Source: Streptomyces humidus (GTDB lineage: Bacteria > Actinomycetota > Actinomycetes > Streptomycetales > Streptomycetaceae). Taken from it: a stretch of 64,000 nucleotides of DNA. Where the stretch lies: assembly GCF_014649655.1 (NCBI RefSeq), contig NZ_BMTL01000023.1, positions 62,001 through 126,000 on the forward strand, read 5' to 3'. Both the position numbers and the translations under genes were made by a program. Within the stretch, counting starts at the first letter, position 1. Each line of letters starts with the position of its first letter. The notes below the pieces were generated by a model. That model worked only from the letters and a program-made list of their open reading frames with translations. It had not been told where the DNA came from and searched no databases. Below, in pieces: positions 9,104 to 16,279 of this stretch.

Positions 9104-9290
9104 GTGGCCGCGACGGCGGAGCGGCGCGTGCGGGTCGGGCGTCCTCGGGTGCGGGATGTCCGCCGGCCCGTCGCGGGCGCCGTCCGGGTCCTCGACGTCA
9201 TCACCCCGCACCTGGTGCGACGGGGCGCCGGCGCCTTCGTCACCGTCGCCTCCGGCATCGCCTTCCTGTCGTCCGATGCGGTAATCCGGC
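9104..9290 (+). pseudogene. Relic of a short-chain dehydrogenase/reductase gene
   Basis: The plus frame from a GTG at 9104 keeps strong GC third-position bias to about 9275 and reads AGAVRVLDVITPHLVRRGAG then AFVTVASGIAFLSS, which resembles the alpha-E/beta-5 segment of SDR enzymes with the catalytic serine. No Rossmann GxxxGxG start and no YxxxK follow; the frame then loses bias and runs into low-GC sequence. I read it as a decayed SDR fragment. Confidence 0.45.
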
Positions 9291-9410
9291 GGGAAGCGGG
9301 AATCCGGAACGCGAGAACGGGGAAATCGACTGTCAGGGACCACATACCAAGGTCCGGACAGATCAGGACAAAAACATCACGCGCCGCGCGACGGACCATC
9401 GGGAGGGCCC

Positions 9411-9698
9411 GTGGATGCGCCAACCACGCTCGTCGTCGTGGCGGCGGTGGCCGCCGCCGCCCTGTTCGGCGTGGCCGCCACGGTGCTGGTGCGCCTGGTC
9501 CGCGCCCGCCGCGGCCTGAGGCGAGCAGGACTGCCCACCGGCCCGCGCTGGGTCTTCTGGGGGGCGGTCCTGTACTTCGTCCTGCCGGCCGACATCCTGC
9601 CGGACCCCGTCTACCTCGACGACATCGGCGTCCTCCTGCTCGCCCTGCGCACCATGCGCCGCGCGCCCGAGAACGACCCCGAGCGGCTCCCCGACTGA
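9411..9698 (+). CDS. Small DUF1232/YkvA-like membrane protein
   Basis: A 95-residue protein with an N-terminal hydrophobic helix (about 6-28) and a second hydrophobic region (about 45-65) holding VLPADILPDPVYLDDIGVLLLA. The LPxDxxPD...DD pattern is the hallmark of the DUF1232 (YkvA) family. The GTG start at 9411 has GGGAGG at 9401-9406. Role unknown. It precedes the RiPP locus, but a 220-base gap argues against operonic linkage. Confidence 0.7.
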   Translation: MDAPTTLVVVAAVAAAALFGVAATVLVRLVRARRGLRRAGLPTGPRWVFWGAVLYFVLPADILPDPVYLDDIGVLLLALRTMRRAPENDPERLPD

Positions 9699-9803
9699 CC
9701 GTCGGCGAAGACGTTTTCACCCCGGCTCGACCCGATCTCCCCTGCTCCGCGCCCTGCTCGGCGCCCAACTCCCCGATGATCACGGAGAGTAAGGAAACCA
9801 ACC

Positions 9804-9830
9804 ATGCGTTCGACTCGTATAAGTGACTGA
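9804..9830 (+). CDS. Possible 8-codon leader peptide upstream of RiPP precursor gene
   Basis: AAGGAAACCAACC followed by ATG at 9804 encodes MRSTRISD and stops with TGA at 9828-9830, 91 bases before the precursor start. The ribosome-binding site is good. It could be a regulatory upstream reading frame or the truncated start of a lost gene. Confidence 0.3.
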   Translation: MRSTRISD

Positions 9831-9921
9831 AGGTCGCACCCATCCAGCACCACGCAGCGGGCCCGAGTGACGTCGCACAGCGGCACCGCTTGATCGAAGC
9901 AGTACCGACGAGGGAGAGACG

Positions 9922-10113
9922 ATGAAACCGTTCACGCTCAACTACGCACGCCCTGCGGCGGAGTTGGAGTTCGCCACTCCGTACGCCTACGATCACGGAC
10001 TGCAGTTGAACGTACTCTTCGACGGCCGGGTCGCCGCGCGCGACCACGCCCTCCTGAGAGAGCTCGGGACGACGACCTCGACTGCGGGCTCCAAGACCCA
10101 CTTCGACGACTGA
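9922..10113 (+). CDS. Graspetide (ATP-grasp-modified RiPP) precursor peptide
   Basis: A 63-residue peptide starting MKPFTLNYARPA, a leader motif of putative ATP-grasp-modified RiPP precursors (TIGR04186 family as I recall it). The C-terminal core, about residues 48-63, is LGTTTSTAGSKTHFDD: a cluster of Thr/Ser hydroxyls and Lys before an Asp-Asp pair, the chemistry needed for side-chain ester or amide macrocycles. GGGAGAG lies 5-11 bases before the ATG. The maturase follows after 17 bases, so the two are almost certainly cotranscribed. Cross-link pattern and product are unknown. Confidence 0.85.
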   Translation: MKPFTLNYARPAAELEFATPYAYDHGLQLNVLFDGRVAARDHALLRELGTTTSTAGSKTHFDD

Positions 10114-10130
10114 ACACGGGCCGAAGCGAC

Positions 10131-11120
10131 ATGACCGTGCTCATTCTCACCTGTGAAGAGGACGTCACGGCGGACATGGTGGTCGTGCACCTGAACGCCG
10201 CCGGCGTCCCCGTCGTCCGGTTCGACCCCGCCGATCTGACCCATTCCGTCGCGCTGTCCGGCGAGTTCGTGCACGGGGCCTTCCGGGGCCACCTGTCGTC
10301 CGCCGGCCGGCTGCTGAGCCTCGAGGGCCTCAGGTCGGTGTGGGTCCGCCGTCCCGGCGCCCCCGCGGCTCGGGCGCCCGAGCCGTCGGCATGGCTCACG
10401 GAGGAGTCCTCACAGGCGCTCTACGGCATGCTCCGCGGTACCGGAGCACGCTGGATGAACCACCCGGACGCGTCCCAGCGCGCCCGGCACAAGCCCTGGC
10501 AGCTCAGGCTCGCGCAGCGCAGCGGGCTGCCCGTGCCGGCCACGATCGTCACCACCTTCCCGCAGGCGGCGCGCGAGTTCGCGGACCGCTATCCGGATCT
10601 GGTGGTCAAGCCGGTCTCCGGGGCGCACCCTCAGGATCCGCCCCGCGCGGTGCCCACCACCCGGGTGCCGCCGGGTGCGGACTTCGCCGCCGTGGCCTAC
10701 GGCCCGACGCTGCTTCAGCGCCGGGTGGCCAAGCGGGCCGACATCCGGCTGACCGCGGTCGGGGACCGTCTGCTGGCCGCTCGCAAGGAGGCGGTCACCG
10801 GCGACGACCCCGACGTGGTGGACGTGCGTTTCTCGGCGTCGACCACGCCCTGGCGTCCCGTCGAGGTTCCGCCGCGGCTCGCCGAGGCCGTGCGCAGGTA
10901 TCTGCGCGAGGCGGAACTGGCTTACGGGGCCTTCGACTTCGCGGAGGACGCCGACGGCACATGGTGGTTCCTGGAGTGCAACCAGTCGGGACAGTTCGGC
11001 TTCGTGGAGGTGGACACCGGCCAGCCCATCGCCCGCACCATCGCGGAATGGCTGGCCGGGCCGCCCCTGGAGAAGCCCGGCATCCGGCACGCGGACCGGT
11101 GCGGCTCGGCCGCCTCGTGA
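10131..11120 (+). CDS. ATP-grasp ribosomal peptide maturase (graspetide synthetase)
   Basis: A 329-residue ATP-grasp ligase expected to phosphorylate an Asp side chain of the upstream precursor and close it onto a Ser/Thr/Lys side chain, making omega-ester or amide rings. Visible features are an N-terminal pre-ATP-grasp region (MTVLILTCEEDVTADMVV), KPWQLRLAQRSGLPVPATIVT near 120-140, VVKPVSG near 157-163 and the catalytic WWFLECNQSGQFGFVE near 280-295 with Glu and Asn for metal binding. It resembles the SAV_5884-type maturases (TIGR04187). Those loci usually add an O-methyltransferase; none follows here, since the next gene is convergent. Confidence 0.88.
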   Translation: MTVLILTCEEDVTADMVVVHLNAAGVPVVRFDPADLTHSVALSGEFVHGAFRGHLSSAGRLLSLEGLRSVWVRRPGAPAARAPEPSAWLTEESSQALYGMLRGTGARWMNHPDASQRARHKPWQLRLAQRSGLPVPATIVTTFPQAAREFADRYPDLVVKPVSGAHPQDPPRAVPTTRVPPGADFAAVAYGPTLLQRRVAKRADIRLTAVGDRLLAARKEAVTGDDPDVVDVRFSASTTPWRPVEVPPRLAEAVRRYLREAELAYGAFDFAEDADGTWWFLECNQSGQFGFVEVDTGQPIARTIAEWLAGPPLEKPGIRHADRCGSAAS

Positions 11121-11125
11121 CGCGT

Positions 11126-11168
11126 CCGGGCGCGGCGGTGGCTCGAGAAGGAGCACCGCCGCGCCCGG
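11126..11168. terminator. Bidirectional hairpin ending the graspetide operon
   Basis: CCGGGCGCGGCGGTG (11126-11140) and CACCGCCGCGCCCGG (11154-11168) form a perfect 15-bp stem with a 13-base loop, 5 bases after the maturase stop and 31 bases before the stop of the convergent DUF5133 gene. Confidence 0.75.
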
Positions 11169-11199
11169 GGAGCGGCGCCTCGCCGCCCTCACACCGCTC

Positions 11200-11463
11200 T
11201 CACACCGCCAGGGACAGTCCGTTCTCGGTCTCGGCGGCCCCCGCGTGCGTCGCGGGCGTCGCCGCCGACTCCAGCAGGGCGTCCGCCGCGGCGACCGCCT
11301 CTTGGACGTCGGGCGTGCCCATCAGCACGCACAAGGTGTACGTCACGTCCTGAAGCTCACGAGCCGCCTGCCGCGTCTCCCTCTCCGCCTGAGCGATCCT
11401 CAGCGTCGCGTAGCGGGTCAGCAAAGTCCTGGCGACCTTCGGGTCCGGAACGATCACGAGCAC
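11200..11463 (-). CDS. DUF5133-like small protein
   Basis: An 87-residue protein beginning MLVIVPDPKVARTLLTRYAT with a helical middle (AQAERETRQAARELQDVTYTL) and a TPDVQEAVAAADALL motif. This is the pattern I associate with the Streptomyces DUF5133 family, which often lies near secondary-metabolism or regulatory genes; function unknown. GTG start with GGAGAGAGG upstream on the minus strand. It converges on the graspetide maturase. Confidence 0.7.
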   Translation of the reverse strand: MLVIVPDPKVARTLLTRYATLRIAQAERETRQAARELQDVTYTLCVLMGTPDVQEAVAAADALLESAATPATHAGAAETENGLSLAV

Positions 11464-11798
11464 CCCTCTCTCCTGTTTGCGCTGCGTGTGCCCGGACCTG
11501 GGCGATTCATGCGTGTCGGTCGCTCATGTCACTCGCGGGGGTCTCGATCCGGCCAGGACCGCGCACGCGAAGCGCCCGCCCGTGCGGATCCGTGAACGCG
11601 CCGGGGTGGGACCCTGTGCGGGTTCGTCGGCGTGCCGGTCTCCAGGACGCGCCCGTCCCCTCGGCGCCGTGACGCGGCCCGCTCCGCGCACGGTGGACGT
11701 CGGGCGGGCCGCCACGAGGCCGCTGCTTCGACCGAGCATGCATCAGCGGCCCGATTCGGAGCACTCGGCATGGCGTCGCCTCACGAGGAGAGAACGCC
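11464..11798. other. Intergenic region between divergent small genes
   Basis: About 335 bases upstream of both the DUF5133 gene and the small membrane-protein gene. I see no coding bias and no clear operator. A CATGCATCAG stretch near 11738 is the only locally AT-richer spot. Confidence 0.45.
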
Positions 11799-12038
11799 GT
11801 GCTCTGGGTCGCCGTACTGCTGCTGCCGCTGCTGTCCGTTCTGCTGGCCTTCATGGACCGGGTGGAGGAACGCCTGCTCGCCCCGGTCTCGGCCAGGCGC
11901 CGCCATGCCGGCCGCCGACGGCACCTCCGTCTGATACCGGGCGGCGCCACCGGCGCCAAGCCGGGCGCGGCCTCGGACGGGGCGTCGGGTGCGGTGACGG
12001 ACGCGGCGACACAGGCGGACGAGGGCCGGGCGGCCTGA
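11799..12038 (+). CDS. Small single-pass membrane protein, unknown function
   Basis: A 79-residue protein. MLWVAVLLLPLLSVLLAFMDRVEERLL gives one N-terminal transmembrane helix (about 2-18) followed by an Arg-rich stretch (SARRRHAGRRRHLRL) and an Ala/Gly tail, typical of short Streptomyces membrane proteins. The GTG start at 11799 has GAGGAGAG at 11779-11787. Positive residues after the helix predict a cytoplasmic C-terminus. Confidence 0.6.
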   Translation: MLWVAVLLLPLLSVLLAFMDRVEERLLAPVSARRRHAGRRRHLRLIPGGATGAKPGAASDGASGAVTDAATQADEGRAA

Positions 12039-12246
12039 GCGCCGGCAGGGACGTACCGGCCGGCCGTCGCCGGTGTGCGAGACACCTCCGGCCCGCGTCA
12101 CGCAGATGCCGGCCGACGTCGAGACCCTGCCGGGAGCCGCAGCTGACCGCCTCGGCCCGCCCGGCGCACACAGGTCCGGCCAGGGACCCGCTCACGACCT
12201 CGGCATACGCGCGCTGACGGTTCGGCGTGCGCCCGCCCGCGCCGGG

Positions 12247-13371
12247 GTGGAGCGTGGGGGTGTGGGACGACAGGACCGGGACCGGCGGGGCTGGCTGCGG
12301 GGTGCGCCTGCGCCGCGCTGGGTGCGGGCGCTGCCGCTCGCGCTGACGGCGGGCGTCTGCGTCACCACGCTGGCCAGTCCCGAACCGCTGGACCTGGGCT
12401 TCCTGCTCGGCGCGATCCCGCCGCTGGCCGTGCTGTCGTACGGTCCCGCGGTGACGGCGGCGCTCGGCGCGGCCGTGGTGGTGATGCTCAGCGTGCCCGC
12501 GTTCCAGCTGGACCGGCCGGGGCAGACCGATGTGCTGACGGTGTGCTTCGTCGCCGTCCTGAGCGTGTTCGTCGCGTTCGTGCGCCGCCGCCGGGACGTC
12601 CAGCTGGACACCGAGCGCACCATCGCGGAGGCGGCGCAGCGCGCCGTGGCGCCGCCGGTGCCCGAGCGGGTCGGTCCGGTGCGGTGCGCGGGTCTGTACC
12701 GGGCGGCGCAGTTCGGGACGCTGGTGGGCGGCGACTTCTTCGACGTGCGCGAGAGCGCCCACGGGGTGCGGGCGGTGCTGGGGGACGTGCAGGGGCACGG
12801 GTTGGCGGCGGTGGCGACGGTGTCCTCCCTGCTCGGGGCATTCCGGGAGGCGGTGCTCGACCAGCCGGACCTGGAGTCGGTGGCGGCCCGCCTGGATCGC
12901 AGGCTGATGGTGGACTCGGCGCGGGTCGTACACGCCGAGCTGTTCGCGACGGCCGTCCTGGTGGAGTTCACGCCGGACGCCGACGCCGTGCGCGTCCTCG
13001 CCTGCGGGCATCCGCCGCCCGTGCTGCTGCGCGACGGCGGCGCCACCGAGGTGGACGTGGCGCCGTGGACGCCGCTCGGGCTCGGTCTGCCCGGCGCCCG
13101 GCTCGTCGCGGCGGTCCTGCCGCTGCGGCCGGGGGACCGTCTCTTCCTCGCCTCCGACGGCGTCTTCGAGGCCAGGGACGCGGCCGGCGTGTTCTACCCC
13201 CTGCTGGAGAGGCTGCCCGCGCTCGCCGCCGACGCCGATCCGGCGACCACCGCCGACCGGGTGTGGACGGACGTCCTGCGTCACTCCCCCACGGTCCGCG
13301 ACGACGTCACGATGCTCGTCCTCGCACCGGCGGGTCCGGCGGGTCCGGCCGGTGCGGCGACGGTGCGGTGA
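12247..13371 (+). CDS. Membrane PP2C (SpoIIE-type) phosphatase
   Basis: About 374 residues from the GTG chosen here. Two to four hydrophobic segments (about 35-125, for example PLDLGFLLGAIPPLAVLSY) precede a cytoplasmic SpoIIE domain. That domain shows LVGGDFFDVRE, LGDVQGHGLAAVAT, CGHPPPVLLRDGG, LFLASDGVFEARD and a final RDDVTMLVLAP, so all metal-binding aspartates are present. The open frame runs up to 12073, but that stretch is low-complexity; starts at 12247 or 12262 fit better. The 3' end overlaps the convergent MMPL gene by 65 bases. Confidence 0.82.
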   Translation: MERGGVGRQDRDRRGWLRGAPAPRWVRALPLALTAGVCVTTLASPEPLDLGFLLGAIPPLAVLSYGPAVTAALGAAVVVMLSVPAFQLDRPGQTDVLTVCFVAVLSVFVAFVRRRRDVQLDTERTIAEAAQRAVAPPVPERVGPVRCAGLYRAAQFGTLVGGDFFDVRESAHGVRAVLGDVQGHGLAAVATVSSLLGAFREAVLDQPDLESVAARLDRRLMVDSARVVHAELFATAVLVEFTPDADAVRVLACGHPPPVLLRDGGATEVDVAPWTPLGLGLPGARLVAAVLPLRPGDRLFLASDGVFEARDAAGVFYPLLERLPALAADADPATTADRVWTDVLRHSPTVRDDVTMLVLAPAGPAGPAGAATVR

Positions 13372-15571
13372 GCGTCTCGGCGTCGCCCTCGGCGTCGATG
13401 TGCGGCAGGATCCGGTCCAGCCACCGCGGCGTCCACCAGGCGCGCGGGCCCAGCAGGGTCATGACGGCGGGCACCATCAGCAGCCGGACCACGGAGGCGT
13501 CGATCAGCACGCTGACGGCGAGGCCCAGGCCCAGCATCTTGACGACGATGTTGTCGCTGACGAGGAACGCCGAGAACACGCTCACCATGATCAGGGCCGC
13601 GCAGGTGATGACCCGTGCGGTGATCTCCAGGGCGTGGGCGACGGCGTCCTTGGCCTCGCCCAGGCGCAGCCAGGCCTCGTGGACGCGGGAGAGCAGGAAG
13701 ATCTCGTAGTCCATGCTGAGGCCGAAGACGATCGCGAACATCATCATCGGCACATAGCTCTCGATGGGCACCTTGCCGTTGACGCCCAGCGCGGGCCCGC
13801 CCCAGCCCCACTGGAAGACGGCGACGACCACGCCGTAGGAGGCGGTGATGGACAGGACGTTGAGGACGGCCGCCTTGACCGCGACGAGAGGTCCGCGGAA
13901 GACGGCGAGGATGATCAGGAAGGCGAGGCCGACGACGACCGCGATGATCAGGGGCAGCCGGCGGGCGACGATGTCGCGGAAGTCGACCTGGGCGGCCGTG
14001 GTGCCGGTGACGTAGCCCTTGGCGTCGTATCCGGAGACCGCGTCGGGGAGGGTGTGGCCGACGAGGCGGTTCGTCAGGTCGGTGGTGGTCGCGCTCTGCG
14101 GGGACTGCTCGGAGTAGACGGTGGCGAGCAGCACGTCGCCGTCGCCGGTGGCGGTCAGCGGGGTGACCGTGGCCGCGCCGGGCACCGCGCCCAGGGTCTT
14201 CGTCGCCTGCGCGGACAGGGCGGGGCGTTTGTCGGACGGGACGGAGGTCTGGTCGATGACGACGGTGAGGGGCCCGTTGGAGCCGGGGCCGAAGGCGTCG
14301 GTCATCAGGTCGTAGGCCCGCCGGTCGGTGAAGGAGGTCGGGTCGGCGCCGTCGCCGATGTGGCCGAGCTGGATGGAGAAGACGGGGATGGCGAGGACGG
14401 CGATGACGGCGACTCCGGCCCCGAGGAACCGCCAGGGGTTGCGTTCGACGCGCCTGGCGTAGCGGTGCCAGGTGCCGTGCGGGACGGCGCCCGGCTCGGC
14501 GTCGGTCTCGGCGACCGGTCTGCGGACGTGGTAGCGGTCGATGTGCCGCCCGATGAGCCCCAGGAGGGCGGGCACGAGGGTGAGTGCGCCGGCGACGGCG
14601 GAGACGACCGTGACGGCCGCGGCGAGTCCGAGTTTGCCGATGAAGGACACCCCGGAGGCGTACAGGCCGGTGAGCGCGATGATCACGGTCGTGCCGGAGA
14701 CGAGCACGGCGCGGCCGCTGGTGGCGGTGGCATGTCCGGCTGCCTCGGCCGGGTCGGCGCCGTACATCAGGTTCTGCCGGTGCCGGGTGATCAGGAAGAG
14801 GGCGTAGTCGATGCCGACGCCCAGTCCGATCATGGTGGCCAGCGTGGGCGACACGGTCGCGAAGGTGAAGGCGGCGGCCAGCAGTCCGAGGCAGGCGAGC
14901 CCGCCGACGACGCTGATCAGCGCGGTGATCAGGGGGAGTCCGGCGGCGATGACACTGCCGAAGCCGACGAGCAGGACGACGATCGCGACCGCGAAGCCGA
15001 TCAGCTCGCTGATCCGGTCGTTCGGCGCCGGGCGGGCGAGTTCACCGAGCGATCCGCCGTACTCGACGTCGGCGCCGGCCGCGCGCAGCGGCTGCACGGC
15101 CTGGTCGACGCCGCTGAGGTAGCCGTCGCCGAGGGTGGAGGGCTGCACGTCGAACCGGACGGTGACGTAGGCGGTCTTCCCGTCGCCGGAGACGGGTCCG
15201 GCCTTCGTCGGGGTCTGGGTCAGCGGGTTCTGCACCGACAGGACGTGGGGCAGCTTCTGCAGGTCGCCGACCGCGGTCGACATCTGCGGGCTCAGCGTGC
15301 TCACGGCCTGGTCGTCGTGCAGGACGATCTGGCTGCTGTAGCCGCCGGCCTGCGGGTCGTGCTGCTTCAGCACGTCCAGGCCGTCGGTGGACTGCACGCC
15401 GGGCAGCTGGAAGTTGTCCTCGTACCCGCCGCCGAACGTGCGGCTGAGCGCCTGGAGGGCGACGAGCGCCACCAGCCAGGCGATGATGACGAACAGGAAG
15501 TGACGGGCGCACCAGGCGCCGAGTCTGCGCAGTGTCCCCGGTCGGGGTCTCCCGGCAGCGGTGGGTTCCAT
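13307..15571 (-). CDS. MMPL/RND-family membrane transporter
   Basis: A 754-residue exporter-like protein with two repeated halves, each with a large extracytoplasmic loop and about six membrane helices. Examples are FLFVIIAWLVALVALQALSR near the N-terminus and MIGLGVGIDYALFLITRHRQ and FGLSMDYEIFLLSRVHEAW in the two halves; GxxxDY motifs are the proton-relay signature of MMPL proteins. Substrates in actinomycetes are usually lipids or natural products; none is suggested by neighbours. The ATG at 15571 has GGAAGG ten bases upstream; a GTG at 15628 is less likely. Confidence 0.88.
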   Translation of the reverse strand: MEPTAAGRPRPGTLRRLGAWCARHFLFVIIAWLVALVALQALSRTFGGGYEDNFQLPGVQSTDGLDVLKQHDPQAGGYSSQIVLHDDQAVSTLSPQMSTAVGDLQKLPHVLSVQNPLTQTPTKAGPVSGDGKTAYVTVRFDVQPSTLGDGYLSGVDQAVQPLRAAGADVEYGGSLGELARPAPNDRISELIGFAVAIVVLLVGFGSVIAAGLPLITALISVVGGLACLGLLAAAFTFATVSPTLATMIGLGVGIDYALFLITRHRQNLMYGADPAEAAGHATATSGRAVLVSGTTVIIALTGLYASGVSFIGKLGLAAAVTVVSAVAGALTLVPALLGLIGRHIDRYHVRRPVAETDAEPGAVPHGTWHRYARRVERNPWRFLGAGVAVIAVLAIPVFSIQLGHIGDGADPTSFTDRRAYDLMTDAFGPGSNGPLTVVIDQTSVPSDKRPALSAQATKTLGAVPGAATVTPLTATGDGDVLLATVYSEQSPQSATTTDLTNRLVGHTLPDAVSGYDAKGYVTGTTAAQVDFRDIVARRLPLIIAVVVGLAFLIILAVFRGPLVAVKAAVLNVLSITASYGVVVAVFQWGWGGPALGVNGKVPIESYVPMMMFAIVFGLSMDYEIFLLSRVHEAWLRLGEAKDAVAHALEITARVITCAALIMVSVFSAFLVSDNIVVKMLGLGLAVSVLIDASVVRLLMVPAVMTLLGPRAWWTPRWLDRILPHIDAEGDAETLTAPSPHRPDPPDPPVRGRAS

Positions 15572-15747
15572 GAGCTGGGCCTTCCTGCCGTACGGGGATG
15601 CCGCACAGTGGTCGGGGCGCCCGGACACGGCCCATTAGAACCCTGGCCGATCACCGCGGCATCCCGGCCCGCGGTGATCGCGATTGCGGGGCGCGGCTCC
15701 AGGATGAATGGTGTTAGTACACCCTTCGGACGCGAGGAGCCGACATC

Positions 15748-15957
15748 ATGCCGACGTCACAGCCCGGCGCCGCCCGACCCTCCCCGGACGACCGCGCCAC
15801 CCCGGACGACCTGCTCCACACCCGTACCGGCACCGAGGTGTCCGCGGAGGACATGGTCCTCGCCACGGGACGCGACGTGACTCCGCGCACTCTCGCGTGG
15901 GCGCGGCGCAAGCTCGCCGAGGAGGGGCCCGGCGCGATCGAGAAGCTGCTGCCGTAG
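15748..15957 (+). CDS. Small conserved hypothetical protein
   Basis: A 69-residue protein. The N-terminal third is Pro/Ser-rich, while the C-terminal half (SAEDMVLATGRDVTPRTLAWARRKLAEEG) looks folded and helical. GAGGAG precedes the ATG by 6 bases and codon bias is strong. I do not know a function. It is divergent from the MMPL gene, 177 bases away. Confidence 0.6.
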   Translation: MPTSQPGAARPSPDDRATPDDLLHTRTGTEVSAEDMVLATGRDVTPRTLAWARRKLAEEGPGAIEKLLP

Positions 15958-15998
15958 TCGCCGCGGTCCTTCCCCGGGCGCCCCCGCCCAGCCGGGCC

Positions 15999-16058
15999 GC
16001 GGAAGGTGCCCGACCTCGGCATGCTCGTCCTCGGACCAGGTCCGGGCGGCCAGAAGGC
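15999..16058 (+). repeat. Duplicated copy of the sthA start region
   Basis: These 60 bases match 16273-16332 with five mismatches by eye. Both copies contain a GGTGCCCGAC start context and encode MLVLGxGPGGQKA. The copy here opens a 60-codon frame (16006-16188) that loses the sthA sequence after the glycine loop. It looks like a partial tandem duplication or a remnant of a recombination event. Confidence 0.75.
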
Positions 16059-16279
16059 GCGGTCCTCGTCGTCCCCGGCCGCTGAGCGGCCGAAACGGGT
16101 CTTCACCGTGCCGACGGTGATGGACAGCCCGGCACTTCAACGGGCCCGTTTCGTCCGGCAGGGGCAGGTCGGGAGGATCCGCGCCTGATCGCTGGGCGAG
16201 CGGCGCGGGAAGGTACTCGACGCCCTCGTGGAGGGCGGGCCCTATCCGCACCCGCCCTCGTCCTGCCAGACTGCGGAGG

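Noticed and set aside
13352..15880. An 842-codon plus-strand frame opposite the MMPL gene
   Set aside because: Asp/Gly/Gln-rich repeats typical of shadow frames; MMPL helices are clear on the minus strand.
16006..16188. The 60-codon frame starting like SthA as a separate gene
   Set aside because: Only the first 18 codons resemble sthA; the rest has no conserved sequence, so it is treated as a duplication scar.
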